64,000 nucleotides of DNA from Methylococcales bacterium (lineage in GTDB: Bacteria; Pseudomonadota; Gammaproteobacteria; Methylococcales; Methylomonadaceae): positions 2,156,553 to 2,220,552 of the forward strand of contig JAUZSN010000002.1 in NCBI GenBank assembly GCA_030949405.1, in the 5' to 3' direction. Below are positions 28,086 through 38,024 of the stretch, piece by piece. Made by a program: the position numbers and the translations under genes. Positions within the stretch are counted from its first letter, which is position 1, and each line of letters opens with the position of its first letter. The notes under the pieces were generated by a model. That model saw nothing but the letters and a program-made list of their open reading frames with translations. It ran no database searches and had not been told where the DNA came from.

Positions 28086-28655
28086 TTATTGCCCTACAGA
28101 TACATTAGTACCTCGAATAGTAGAAATATATTGATTGGATTTTCCACCATTGCTTGCAGAATTATAAATGCTACCAGCTTTAGTTGATAGCTCTAGTGTA
28201 TCAGTAACGGCAATTCTTTCACCTGATAAGGTTGATATATATTGGTTAGCCACTGTATTAGCTCCATCAGCTATATTAGTAATTCCCCCTTTTTTAGTAA
28301 TAGTAGATAGGGTAACTTTATTATCCACTTTTACGGCCTCACCTTCTATTACAGATATACTTTGGTTAGCTTGGCTACCAGAGCCTTTAGCAATACTACT
28401 TATAGCTCCTTCTGTCACTGTCATTAGTTTAACTTGGCTACCAACTTAAGACGGGACATCCAGTAAAATCAACTACTGCACGATTGTTGATTTTCCTCAC
28501 TTTGTAAATATTGGGGATTTAAAACTGTCCCGCCTTAAGTTGGTAGCCGTTAGTTTAACTTTTCCAGAAATTTTAATACCTTCAATAGCTCTAGCATACA
28601 CTGATGAAGTGGCAAGGAAAGTTGAGATTAACAGGATATAAGTTAATTTTTTCAT
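28086..28655 (-). pseudogene. Secreted repeat protein (curlin-like layout) split by a MITE
   Basis: The 5' part starts at 28655 with a signal peptide (MKKLTYILLISTFLATSSVYA) and reads ARAIEGIKISGKVKL; the MITE then brings a stop. After the MITE the frame resumes (VKLMTVTEGAISSIAKG). Removing the MITE and one 13-bp repeat restores a 147-residue protein. The mature part is three repeats of about 37-40 residues with a consensus like G-x-I-x-N-x-A-x-G, then A-N-Q-x-I-S, then I-x-G-x-x-V. Such regular short repeats with Gln/Asn and Ser suggest a stacked fibre subunit, as in curli, but the sequence is not CsgA. Part of the same regulon as its neighbour by a shared promoter motif. Confidence 0.6.
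28436..28548. mobile_element. MITE copy 3, inside the repeat-protein gene
   Basis: 113 bp, nearly identical to copy 1 in inverted orientation, with ends GGCTACCAACTTAAG and CTTAAGTTGGTAGCC. The flanks carry a 13-bp imperfect direct repeat (ATTAGTTTAACTT left, GTTAGTTTAACTT right), longer than the 8 bp seen at other copies. It introduces stops and inactivates the gene. Confidence 0.85.
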
Positions 28656-28716
28656 TTAGATTCTCCAAAATTTGAATTATGTGAATTAAGATGCAGATTT
28701 TTTAACCTACATAATA

Positions 28717-28733
28717 TATATACGGGATAGAAA
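28717..28733 (-). promoter_or_regulatory. Shared upstream motif, copy 1
   Basis: On the minus strand this reads TTTCTATCCCGTATATA. It lies 61 bp before the start of the MITE-split repeat protein and points toward it. The same motif precedes three other genes in the island. Confidence 0.6.
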
Positions 28734-28795
28734 ATTTCACTTTTAGTAAAAAATTTAATTTTTTTGTGAATTTTCTATAAAAATAAAATATATTG

Positions 28796-29107
28796 CTATT
28801 GATTAACAATAATATTACTAATCATTTGTGTTGCGATAGGGTGACTTCCATTAGCAATATTTCTTATATTGTGTGCTTTGACTACTTGCGTAAGACTGCC
28901 TCTAAGTTCTATCTTATCGCCACTAATAGAAGCTAAATATTGTTCTGCTCTCGCATGAGAACCACTGGCACTATTAGTAATATTTTTAGTCACTTTCGTA
29001 AGCTGTGAAACGTTTCCATCAATAAAAACGCCTCCTATACTTCGTGCATGCACTAAAGGGGTCACAAAAAAACTCGTGACTATGAGCATGTATAGTAAAT
29101 TCTTCAT
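28796..29107 (-). CDS. Small secreted repeat protein (curlin-like layout)
   Basis: 103 residues. Signal peptide MKNLLYMLIVTSFFVTPLVHA, then ARSIGGVFIDGNV, similar to the ARAIEGIKISGKV start of the neighbouring broken gene, so they are paralogues. Two repeats are visible: NITNSASGSHARAEQYLASI and NIRNIANGSHPIATQMISNI, spaced about 38 residues. It is intact. Probably a secreted or surface fibre subunit exported by the CsgG-like pore; this is inference. The motif TTCCTATCCCGTA lies about 50 bp upstream. Confidence 0.6.
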   Translation of the reverse strand: MKNLLYMLIVTSFFVTPLVHARSIGGVFIDGNVSQLTKVTKNITNSASGSHARAEQYLASISGDKIELRGSLTQVVKAHNIRNIANGSHPIATQMISNIIVNQ

Positions 29108-29156
29108 TTAGATTTTCCTCGCTATGAATTATTGGTAAGTTGATCCTACCTTTAAC

Positions 29157-29173
29157 TATATACGGGATAGGAA
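29157..29173 (-). promoter_or_regulatory. Shared upstream motif, copy 2
   Basis: Minus strand TTCCTATCCCGTAATAG, 49 bp before the start codon of the intact repeat protein. The first 13 bases equal the other copies. Confidence 0.6.
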
Positions 29174-29209
29174 AATCATTTTTCTAAGAAAATAGGTTGC
29201 AAAAACCTT

Positions 29210-30316
29210 AGACTTGTTCTTCTAAATAAAATATATTAAAATCAATTGCTTATATATACTTGATAACACTCACAATCAGTTGATACAGCCTAATAAATAA
29301 ACTTTAAATTAAATTATTAAAAATAATAAATAAGCTTTATAATAAATTTCTATAAAAAATAAAAATCAAAGTATAACATGAAAATAAAAGAAATTTTACC
29401 AAGAATTTATGATGATAGACAGTTAAGAGCTTTAACAGGATTAAAAACAGAACATTTTATTTTACTATTATCTCTATTTGAAAAGACCCTTATTGAAGAT
29501 CAAAAAGAAAAACATGAAAATAAAGAAAGAAAATACGGTAGTGGTTTAGATAGCACATTAAAAACACCCGCAGACAAATTATTATTTATATTAAATTATA
29601 TGAAGTGTTATTCTACTTTCGATCACTTAGGGTTTTCTTTTAATATGAATAAATCATGCGCCCATACTCATGTATACAAATTATTTCCAATTTTAATAAA
29701 GACGTTAGATATATTTAATGTTTTACCTGCAACAAGTTTTTCAACCCCTGAAGAAATGCAGCAGGCTTTTGGCGGAGTTCAAACATTGATAATAGATACT
29801 ACAGAGCGTGCTGTACAACGCCCTAGTGACTATGAAGAACAAAATGAATTTTACAAAACAGCATACAATTAAAAATACCACTATAGCTTCTTTAGGTCAT
29901 TTAATTTTATATATTGGGGTTAGTTTTCCGGTAAAAATCATGATTATGGAATGTTTAAAAAGAATTTAATCCAGAATTAAATTGGTTTAGTAATTTTAAT
30001 ATATTTATTGATTTAGGTTATTTGGGGTTTAATAATGAATATAAAACTAATTCGGTAAATATTCCTCATAAAAAACCAAATAAATCTAAGCATAATCCAA
30101 ACCCAACATTAACAGAAAATCAAAAAAAAGAAAACAAAGATATGAGTCGTGAAAGAGTCATTGTTGAGCATGTAATCGGTGGAATGAAAAGATATAGATG
30201 CCTAGTTGACAAGTTTAGAAATAAAAAAGAAGGTGTAAAAGATTTATTTTCTTTTTTAGCGGCTATCCTATGGAATTTTAACATGATATATTAACTTCTT
30301 CTTAAAGAACAAGTCT
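29210..30316 (+). mobile_element. IS5-like element, copy A (defective)
   Basis: 1107 bp with terminal inverted repeats AGACTTGTTCTT at both ends and a 3-bp CTT direct repeat on each side. It differs from the 1119-bp full copies by a 10-base deletion and two 1-base deletions. Inserted between the repeat-protein gene and the caspase-like gene. Confidence 0.85.
29378..30294 (+). pseudogene. IS5-like transposase, broken (copy A)
   Basis: The N-terminal part equals the other copies up to EEQNEFY, then a 10-base deletion that removes SGKK gives a stop. Two further single-base losses disturb the second half, which carries the Glu of the DDE triad (VEHVIGG). Not functional. Confidence 0.8.
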
Positions 30317-30372
30317 CTTATTTTAATCCTCAATAATTTTCATCAAATTAAATTTTTTTCAAAATTTGTTAA

Positions 30373-30389
30373 TTCCTATCCCGTATATA
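30373..30389 (+). promoter_or_regulatory. Shared upstream motif, copy 3
   Basis: TTCCTATCCCGTATATA, 46 bp before the caspase-like lipoprotein ATG, pointing toward it. Confidence 0.6.
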
Positions 30390-30435
30390 AGATTAAGAAC
30401 ATTTCTAAATCTAGGATGAAAATTACAAGGTATCT

Positions 30436-31546
30436 ATGAAAAAAATTAAAAAAAACCTTAAAGTAATAGGCACAGGTCTTTTATTTTTAAATCTTACTTC
30501 GTGTATGAATCTCTTCAACAAACCAGATATTATTATTGAAGATTATTTAGTTCAAAAAAATAGTTATTATGTCCTTGTTGAGTCTATTAATGAGCAATGG
30601 GAAATTAAAGAAATTAGTATACAACCGCGTGCTAGAGATAATTCAAATCAAGAAGTTCTCCAAATTACGTCTCAATTTAAGCAAATTTCACCCTTTTTTG
30701 AAGTGGTCGAAAAGAAAGCTCGTTATCACTGCCAGTCTTTAACTAAATATCAAGGCTATCACCCTTGTTCTAGTTCAAAACTTTCTATGATGGAAGAGAG
30801 TAATTCAGGTCATGTTATTCAATCGTATGTCAGTGATATAACGATGAATGTGTTACGTTTTGGAACAGCACCTGGTTATCAGCCTTTTTCTAAAGATAAA
30901 TCTGTGAGCTATATTAATCGAAATTACAGCGTCGTTATAAATGAAGAGGCGGTACAAGATATTCTTAATGAAACCAACCTCATCAAAATCATTCAAGATA
31001 ACCGAACATTAATTGCAGTTAAAAAAACAGTCTTAGCTGTGGACTTTGGATCAATGCCAAACAGCGATGATAAACCTAAAAACTATGCTAATAATACAGC
31101 ACCAGAAATTAAAATTGGTGAGTTTGATAACGATTCTACCAGTGCGGTTACTCGCTTTAAAGTGACTACCATAAATCAAGGAGGAGGCATAGGAAAAATA
31201 AATATTTATTTAGATAATACGCGATTAAATCCAAAAATAAGGGGTACTCAAACGAATGGAGATGGTTCCATTACGAAAGAATATGAATTGGATTTACCTT
31301 ATGGCGTGAGTGTTATCAAAGCAGAGGTTTATGATTATTCAAATAAAAATAAAAGTAAACCAGTCAGTCATAAATTAATTAAAGATTATTATAGTCAACC
31401 TACTTTACATGTTTTAAGTATTGGGATTAAAGATTTTGAAGATTCACGGCTCAATTTAAAGTATACCGTAAATGATGCGCGGTTATTTGGTAAAGCTATA
31501 GAAGAACAAAGTCAAGGTTTATTTAAAGAGGTAAATGTTCATTAGA
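30436..31546 (+). pseudogene. Caspase-like (C14) lipoprotein, cut by an IS array
   Basis: Signal with lipobox LTSC near residues 20-23. About 300 residues follow that I do not recognise, with a bacterial Ig-like stretch (RFKVTTINQGGGIGKINIYL). From about residue 335 the caspase fold begins (LHVLSIGIKDFED, then LKYTVNDARLFGKAIEE), which matches the first strand and helix of peptidase C14. The IS array at 31544 cuts it after KEVNVH, before the catalytic His and Cys. Beyond the array at 34910-35200 there is further open sequence ending KIEKNIIESLVAN that may be its C-terminus. Shares the regulatory motif with the repeat proteins. Confidence 0.65.
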
Positions 31547-32662
31547 CTTGTTCTTCTAAATAAAATATATTAAAATCAATTGCTTATATATACTTGATAA
31601 CATTCACAATCAGTTGATACAGCCTAATAAATAAACTTTAAATTAAATTATTAAAAATAATAAATAAGCTTTATAATAAATTTCTATAAAAAATAAAAAT
31701 CAAAGTATAACATGAAAATAAAAGAAATTTTACCAAGAATTTATGATGATAGACAGTTAAGAGCTTTAACAGGATTAAAAACAGAACATTTTATTTTACT
31801 ATTATCTCTATTTGAAAAGACCCTTATTGAAGATCAAAAAGAAAAACATGAAAATAAAGAAAGAAAATACGGTAGTGGTTTAGATAGCACATTAAAAACA
31901 CCCGCAGACAAATTATTATTTATATTAAATTATATGAAGTGCTATTCTACTTTCGATCACTTAGGGTTTTCTTTTAATATGAATAAATCATGCGCCCATA
32001 CTCATGTATACAAATTATTTCCAATTTTAATAAAGACGTTAGATATATTTAATGTTTTACCTGCAACAAGTTTTTCAACCCCTGAAGAAATGCAGCAGGC
32101 TTTTGGCGGAGTTCAAACATTGATAATAGATGCTACAGAGCGTGCTGTACAACGCCCTAGTGACTATGAAGAACAAAATGAATTTTACAGTGGTAAAAAA
32201 AACAGCATACAATTAAAAATACCACTATAGCTTCTTTAGGTCATTTAATTTTATATATTGGGGTTAATTTTCCAGGTAAAAATCATGATTATGGAATGTT
32301 TAAAAAAGAATTTAATCCAGAATTAAATTGGTTTAGTAATTTTAATATATTTATTGATTTAGGTTATTTGGGGTTTAATAATGAATATAAAACTAATTCG
32401 GTAAATATTCCTCATAAAAAACCAAATAAATCTAAGCATAATCCAAACCCAACATTAACAGAAAATCAAAAAAAAGAAAACAAAGAGATGAGTCGTGAAA
32501 GAGTCATTGTTGAGCATGTAATCGGTGGAATGAAAAGATATAGATGCCTAGTTGACAAGTTTAGAAATAAAAAAGAAGGTGTAAAAGATTTATTTTCTTT
32601 TTTAGCGGCTATCCTATGGAATTTTAACATGATATATTAACTTCTTCTTAAAGAACAAGTCT
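31544..32662 (+). mobile_element. IS5-like element, copy B (full length)
   Basis: 1119 bp with AGACTTGTTCTT terminal repeats. Preceded by ATT (31541-31543). Joined head to tail with copy C across only AAT. The whole array from 31544 to 34906 has ATT on both outer sides, so it occupies one target site in the caspase-like gene. Confidence 0.88.
31712..32640 (+). CDS. IS5-like transposase, two frames joined by -1 frameshift (copy B)
   Basis: Frame 1 (31712-32230) has a helix-turn-helix region and the first catalytic Asp in LIIDATERAVQRP. At a run of eight A (32195-32202), where the protein should continue YSGKKKQHTIKNTTIASLG, a -1 shift leads to the second frame with FIDLGYLGF (second Asp) and RVIVEHVIGGMKRY (Glu). 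The same A8 shift occurs in copies C and D, so programmed frameshifting is more likely than decay. Fits the DDE_Tnp_4 group of IS5-family transposases. Without frameshifting only a 172-residue N-terminal product is made. Confidence 0.82.
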
Positions 32663-33015
32663 AATAGACTTGTTCTTCTAAATAAAATATATTAAAATCA
32701 ATTGCTTATATATACTTGATAACACTCACAATCAGTTGATACAGCCTAATAAATAAACTTTAAATTAAATTATTAAAAATAATAAATAAGCTTTATAATA
32801 AATTTCTATAAAAAATAAAAATCAAAGTATAACATGAAAATAAAAGAAATTTTACCAAGAATTTATGATGATAGACAGTTAAGAGCTTTAACAGGATTAA
32901 AAACAGAACATTTTATTTTACTATTATCTCTATTTGAAAAGACCCTTATTGAAGATCAAAAAGAAAAACATGAAAATAAAGAAAGAAAATACGGTAGTGG
33001 TTTAGATAGCACATT

Positions 33016-34134
33016 AGACTTGTTCTTCTAAATAAAATATATTAAAATCAATTGCTTATATATACTTGATAACACTCACAATCAGTTGATACAGCCTAAT
33101 AAATAAACTTTAAATTAAATTATTAAAAATAATAAATAAGCTTTATAATAAATTTCTATAAAAAATAAAAATCAAAGTATAACATGAAAATAAAAGAAAT
33201 TTTACCAAGAATTTATGATGATAGACAGTTAAGAGCTTTAACAGGATTAAAAACAGAACATTTTATTTTACTATTATCTCTATTTGAAAAGACCCTTATT
33301 GAAGATCAAAAAGAAAAACATGAAAATAAAGAAAGAAAATACGGTAGTGGTTTAGATAGCACATTAAAAACACCCGCAGACAAATTATTATTTATATTAA
33401 ATTATATGAAGTGCTATTCTACTTTCGATCACTTAGGGTTTTCTTTTAATATGAATAAATCATGCGCTCATACTCATGTATACAAATTATTTCCAATTTT
33501 AATAAAGACGTTAGATATATTTAATGTTTTACCTGCAACAAGTTTTTCAACCCCTGAAGAAATGCAGCAGGCTTTTGGCGGAGTTCAAACATTGATAATA
33601 GATGCTACAGAGCGTGCTGTACAACGCCCTAGTGACTATGAAGAACAAAATGAATTTTACAGTGGTAAAAAAAACAGCATACAATTAAAAATACCACTAT
33701 AGCTTCTTTAGGTCATTTAATTTTATATATTGGGGTTAGTTTTCCAGGTAAAAATCATGATTATGGAATGTTTAAAAAAGAATTTAATCCAGAATTAAAT
33801 TGGTTTAGTAATTTTAATATATTTATTGATTTAGGTTATTTGGGGTTTAATAATGAATATAAAACTAATTCGGTAAATATTCCTCATAAAAAACCAAATA
33901 AATCTAAGCATAATCCAAACCCAACATTAACTGAAAAACAAAAAAAAGAAAACAAAGAGATGAGTCGTGAAAGAGTCATTGTTGAGCATGTAATCGGTGG
34001 AATGAAAAGATATAGATGCCTAGTTGACAAGTTTAGAAATAAAAAAGAAGGTGTAAAAGATTTATTTTCTTTTTTAGCGGCTATCCTATGGAATTTTAAC
34101 ATGATATATTAACTTCTTCTTAAAGAACAAGTCT
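33016..34134 (+). mobile_element. IS5-like element, copy D (full length, nested)
   Basis: 1119 bp, nearly identical to copy B, inserted in copy C with a 3-bp ATT duplication. Perfect AGACTTGTTCTT ends. As the nested copy it is the most recent insertion of the array. Confidence 0.88.
33184..34112 (+). CDS. IS5-like transposase, two frames joined by -1 frameshift (copy D)
   Basis: Same organisation as in copy B: frame 1 ends LKIPL at 33702, frame 2 carries FIDLGYLGF and VEHVIGG to 34112, with the A8 slip site at 33667-33674. The three catalytic acidic residues are kept. This copy and copy B are the likely sources of active transposase. Confidence 0.82.
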
Positions 34135-34906
34135 ATTAAAAACACCCGCAGACAAATTATTATTTATATTAAATTATATGAAGTGTTATTCTACTTTCGA
34201 TCACTTAGGGTTTTCTTTTAATATGAATAAATCATGCGCCCATACTCATGTATACAAATTATTTCCAATTTTAATAAAGACGTTAGATATATTTAATGTT
34301 TTACCTGCAACAAGTTTTTCAACCCCTGAAGAAATGCAGCAGGCTTTTGGCGGAGTTCAAACATTGATAATAGATGCTACAGAGCGTGCTGTACAACGCC
34401 CTAGTGACTATGAAGAACAAAATTAATTTTACAGTGGTAAAAAAAACAGCATACAATTAAAAATACCACTATAGCTTCTTTAGGTCATTTAATTTTATAT
34501 ATTGGGGTTAGTTTTCCAGGTAAAAATCATGATTATGGAATGTTTAAAAAAGAATTTAATCCAGAATTAAATTGGTTTAGTAATTTTAATATATTTATTG
34601 ATTTAGGTTATTTGGGGTTTAATAATGAATATAAAACTAATTCGGTAAATATTCCTCATAAAAAACCAAATAAATCTAAGCATAATCCAAACCCAACATT
34701 AACTGAAAATCAAAAAAAAGAAAACAAAGAGATGAGTCGTGAAAGAGTCATTGTTGAGCATGTAATCGGTGGAATGAAAAGATATAGATGCCTAGTTGAC
34801 AAGTTTAGAAATAAAAAAGAAGGTGTAAAAGATTTATTTTCTTTTTTAGCGGCTATCCTATGGAATTTTAACATGATATATTAACTTCTTCTTAAAGAAC
34901 AAGTCT

Positions 34907-35203
34907 ATTATTATCATGTTTTATGCTAACGAACATGAACCCGTTCATGGACGAAAAGGGCTACCAATTTAAGATGAGACAGCCAGTAAAATAAACTACT
35001 GGCGGAATTGTTGAATTTCCTCGCTTTGCAAATATTAAGAGGCTAAAACTGTCCCGTTTTAAGTTGGTTGCCCTTTATATTCTTCAAGTAGTTCAGGCGT
35101 TACGCCTCATATTGATGAATTTCAAGGAAAACAAATTTCAATAAAAAATGTAATTGATAAAATTGAAAAAAATATTATAGAATCTCTTGTTGCTAATTAA
35201 GCT
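34907..35203 (+). pseudogene. Coding remnant downstream of the IS array, interrupted by a MITE
   Basis: After the array, one frame reads FYANEHEPVHGRKG up to the MITE at 34959; after the MITE the sequence reads LYSSSSSGVTPHIDEFQGKQ and ends IIESLVAN before TAA near 35200. The two halves join sensibly (GRKG-LYSSSSS) once the MITE is removed. It may be the C-terminus of the caspase-like lipoprotein, with its middle lost or frameshifted. Confidence 0.4.
34959..35072. mobile_element. MITE copy 4 of the 36-38 kb IS family
   Basis: 114 bp. Ends GGCTACCAATTTAAGA and TTTTAAGTTGGTTGCC; the interior has CAGTAAAATAAACTACTG like the others. Mutated compared with copies 1 and 3, and no clear target duplication. 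Confidence 0.75.
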
Positions 35204-35329
35204 ATAAAATTACGATAGGCTATTATGAAACTTAATATTTTTATGATTTTAAATAGAATTTAAATTCGTGGAACAATAACGAAACCCAGACAAATATAAA
35301 GACTGGGTTTCATTAATCTAATCATGGCC

Positions 35330-36232
35330 TTATTTACATAAGGGAAAGCCTAATGCTTCGCGGCGTTGATAATACGCTTCGGCGACTTTTTTTGCCATAT
35401 TACGTATGCGGAGAATATAACGTTGTCGTTCGGTGACTGAAATAGCATGACGCGCATCCAGTAAATTAAACGTATGTGATGCTTTTAAAACCATTTCATA
35501 CGCTGGAAGCGGTAAGTCTTTTTCAATTAACTTAACGCATTCTTGTTCATAGGTATTAAAACACTCAAACATAAAAGCAACGTTCGCGTGTTCAAAATTA
35601 AATTCTGACATTTCAACTTCATTTTGATGAAATACATCGCCATAAGTGACAACGCCTTGAGGTGTATTTGCCCAAATTAAATCATAAACACTTTCAACGC
35701 CTTGAATGTACATCGCGATACGTTCTAAACCATAGGTGATTTCACCCGTAACAGGTTTACATTCTAATCCGCCAATTTGCTGAAAATAGGTGAATTGAGT
35801 GACTTCCATCCCATTTAGCCACACTTCCCAGCCTAATCCCCACGCGCCTAAACTCGGTGATTCCCAATTATCTTCAACAAACCGAACATCATGCTCTAAT
35901 AAATCAAGCCCTATATGACGTAATGAATCTAAATAAAGCTCTTGAATATTATCAGGCGACGGTTTTAGGATGACTTGGTATTGGTAGTAATGTTGTAGCC
36001 GCATTGGGTTTTCCCCAAAACGCCCATCAGTAGGACGGCGTGATGGTTGTACGTACGCGGTATTCCAAGGCTCAGGCCCGATGGCTCGCAAAAACGTTGC
36101 AGGATGAAACGTCCCCGCTCCCACTTCTAAATCCAGCGGTTGTAATAAAATACAGCCTTGTTTAGCCCAGTAGTCTTGTAGGGTGGAAATCAATCCCTGA
36201 AAAGTCGTTAAATCGTTTGTTAAACTAGCCAC
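35330..36232 (-). CDS. glyQ: Glycyl-tRNA synthetase alpha subunit
   Basis: 300 residues, class II synthetase alpha chain that holds the active site for glycine activation; works as an alpha2beta2 complex. Typical sequences are [53 protein letters not shown] RFGENPMR and [13 protein letters not shown]. Usually glyS follows directly, often overlapping. Here downstream on the minus strand lies only the caspase-like remnant, so glyS must be elsewhere. An IS is inserted 78 bp upstream of the start. Confidence 0.96.
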   Translation of the reverse strand: MASLTNDLTTFQGLISTLQDYWAKQGCILLQPLDLEVGAGTFHPATFLRAIGPEPWNTAYVQPSRRPTDGRFGENPMRLQHYYQYQVILKPSPDNIQELYLDSLRHIGLDLLEHDVRFVEDNWESPSLGAWGLGWEVWLNGMEVTQFTYFQQIGGLECKPVTGEITYGLERIAMYIQGVESVYDLIWANTPQGVVTYGDVFHQNEVEMSEFNFEHANVAFMFECFNTYEQECVKLIEKDLPLPAYEMVLKASHTFNLLDARHAISVTERQRYILRIRNMAKKVAEAYYQRREALGFPLCK

Positions 36233-36309
36233 AATGTTTAATAGGTTGTCGATAAAAAGGGACGATTATAGCCTAAATTAATTAAAATTTATTTTTCTTT
36301 CCATAATAC

Positions 36310-38012
36310 GGCTACCAACTTAAGACGGGACAAAATAAAGAACTAACTGCGATATTCTTGTATCATAGGTTAATGACTAAAAAAACAGAACAACACAGAA
36401 AATACGCGCAGCTAGTCACGCAATTATCGCTGAAATTACAACAACAGGCAAGCAAACTGTTCGTAACTTAGCTTCAATTGTTGGTCGCTCAAAAAGCAGT
36501 GTGCATCGTCATCGTCAAGCGCAAACAAAGCGAAATCGACATCCTGAATCATCATTATGGGAAACCGAGGCAGGTAGTTCTTGGCAAAGATTAATGGTGT
36601 TTTCCGCCTTGTATGTCTTTGGATTAAAGGCAGGCGTAGGTGCAGAGACTTTATCGCTGTTTTTTAAAATGATACGGATTGACACCCATGTGGGCGTATC
36701 ACCCGACGCACTGCGGACTCAAATCAATAAAATGGAAGTCTTATTGCCGCAGTTTCAGCAAGAATGCGAAAAAAGTGTGAAAAAACAAACACGTAAAGTT
36801 GTTGCTGGGCTGGATGAGACTTTTTCGGCAACTTTATGATTTTAGTTTTAATGGACTTACGTTCTGGCTATCTTTTGTTGGAAGATATTAGCGATGATAG
36901 GTGCTACGATACTTGGTATAAAAAGGTTTCGCCACGATTAGAATCATTAGGCATTGAGGTTAATCATGCGATTAGTGATCGCGCTAAGGCGTTGATAAAA
37001 ATGGCAGTGACGGGGTTTAAGTGCGAATCGGGGGCAGATATTTTTCATGCTCAACAAGATATGAGTCGCTGGTTAGGCGCGAAAATCGGCAGGCGTGCAG
37101 CAAGGGCTGAAAAACAGCGGCAAGCAGCGCAAACCGCAGAGTCTACTGTTTCTAAAACGGCAACGATGCAGAAAATTATTGGACTTAAAACAACACGGAT
37201 AACGGCTGAAAAAGAGCTTGAAGAAGCCAAAAAAATACAAACAGATTATCACGAAAACTTACAAGGGATTGCGGATGAAGTTCATCCTTTTTCACTCAAT
37301 GATAGTCGTAGAAACGATGCGGAACAGGTTGAGAAGTTGCTAGAGTTAAGAGCGCGAGCCTTTGAAAAAATAGCGGAAAAACAAGGGATTAACGATCATA
37401 AAGGCGTGATGAAAAAGTTTCGTAATCAAATAAAACCGTTAGCGGTATCCATCAGTTTTTGGTGGCTTTGGGTACGCGAAACCTTGCAAAATTTGGGGCT
37501 TGATGCGGATACCGAATATTGGTTGACCACAACATTATTACCCGTTGTTTATTGGCATCAGAAAATGGAACAAACTAAAAGCCGCAGGTCAAAGGAAAAC
37601 TATCGAAAAGCTTGGGAAACCGCGTCTGATAAGCTCAAATCAGACCCATTTAGTGCAAAGTTATCAATCAGTGAAATGCAGCGATGGCTAACATTGGCGG
37701 AGCATATGGCAAGGCAGTTTCAACGCAGTTCATCTGCGGTGGAAGGGCGAAATGGCTGTTTATCGCAAATGTATCGCAATGGGCGAGGTTTGAATAAAAA
37801 GCGATTAAACGCGTTGACGGTCATTCATAACTACGGAATCAAACGTGAGGATGGCACAACCGCCGCCATGCGTTTATTTGATACCGAGTTTCCAGACTTG
37901 TTTTCATGGCTACTGAATGAAATGGGCGAGTTACCGCTTCCTAGAAATAGTCGAAAGCGTGTGTTTTCTAACCCTTTGAAATTGCTGGATGTCCCGTCTT
38001 AAATTGGTAGCC
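36310..38012 (+). mobile_element. 1.7 kb IS element, parent of the MITE family
   Basis: 1703 bp with terminal inverted repeats GGCTACCAACTTAAGACGGG and the matching right end (TGTCCCGTCTTAAATTGGTAGCC, one mismatch). Flanked by an exact 8-bp duplication CATAATAC at 36302-36309 and 38013-38020. It lies between glyQ and the small lipoprotein gene, 12 bp from the latter's regulatory motif. The DDE transposase type resembles unclassified (ISNCY-like) elements; the family is not certain. Confidence 0.88.
36373..38002 (+). pseudogene. DDE transposase of the 1.7 kb IS, in three frame segments
   Basis: An ATG at 36373 begins MTKKTEQHRKY, but the helix-turn-helix (TTGKQTVRNLASIVGRSKSS) continues in another frame, so one base appears lost near 36403. 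The next frame runs to AGLDETFSATL; a -1 slip at TTTTT (36821-36825) would give DETFFGNFMILVLMDLRSGY and continue in the long frame 36836-38002. Catalytic candidates are Asp in AGLDE, Asp in AISDRAK and Glu in SAVEGRNG. A long charged coiled-coil insert lies around residues 90-180 of the long frame. Either a decayed copy or one that uses frameshifting at the second site. Confidence 0.65.
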
Positions 38013-38024
38013 CATAATACCAAA

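Larger units (their letters stand above)
32834..34884 (+). pseudogene. IS5-like transposase of copy C, split and with a nonsense codon
   Basis: Starts with the family N-terminus (MKIKEILPRIYDDRQLR), is broken after GSGLDSTL by copy D, resumes with KTPADKLLFILNYMK at 34138, and then meets an in-frame TAA in place of the conserved Glu codon. The last segment (34540-34884) is otherwise intact. Confidence 0.8.
32666..34906 (+). mobile_element. IS5-like element, copy C, interrupted by copy D
   Basis: The left part is 32666-33015 and the right part 34138-34906, together 1119 bp. Copy D sits inside it between duplicated ATT triplets (33013-33015 and 34135-34137). Copy C also has a Glu codon changed to a stop (EEQN then TAA near 34424), so it is dead twice over. 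Confidence 0.87.

Noticed and set aside
28086..29107. Repeat proteins considered as true curlin CsgA
   Set aside because: Repeat length (37-40) and the lack of Gln-Tyr-Gly-Gly-x-Asn type repeats do not fit CsgA/CsgB; only the general layout is similar.
32195..32202. Reading the A8 break in the IS5-like transposase as a pseudogene mutation
   Set aside because: The same break is present in copies B, C and D, and the -1 frame continues the family sequence perfectly, so programmed frameshifting fits better.
29210..34906. Repeated sequence blocks that might suggest a CRISPR array
   Set aside because: Repeats are about 1.1 kb with inverted ends and transposase frames; there are no short regular repeats with unique spacers anywhere in the window.
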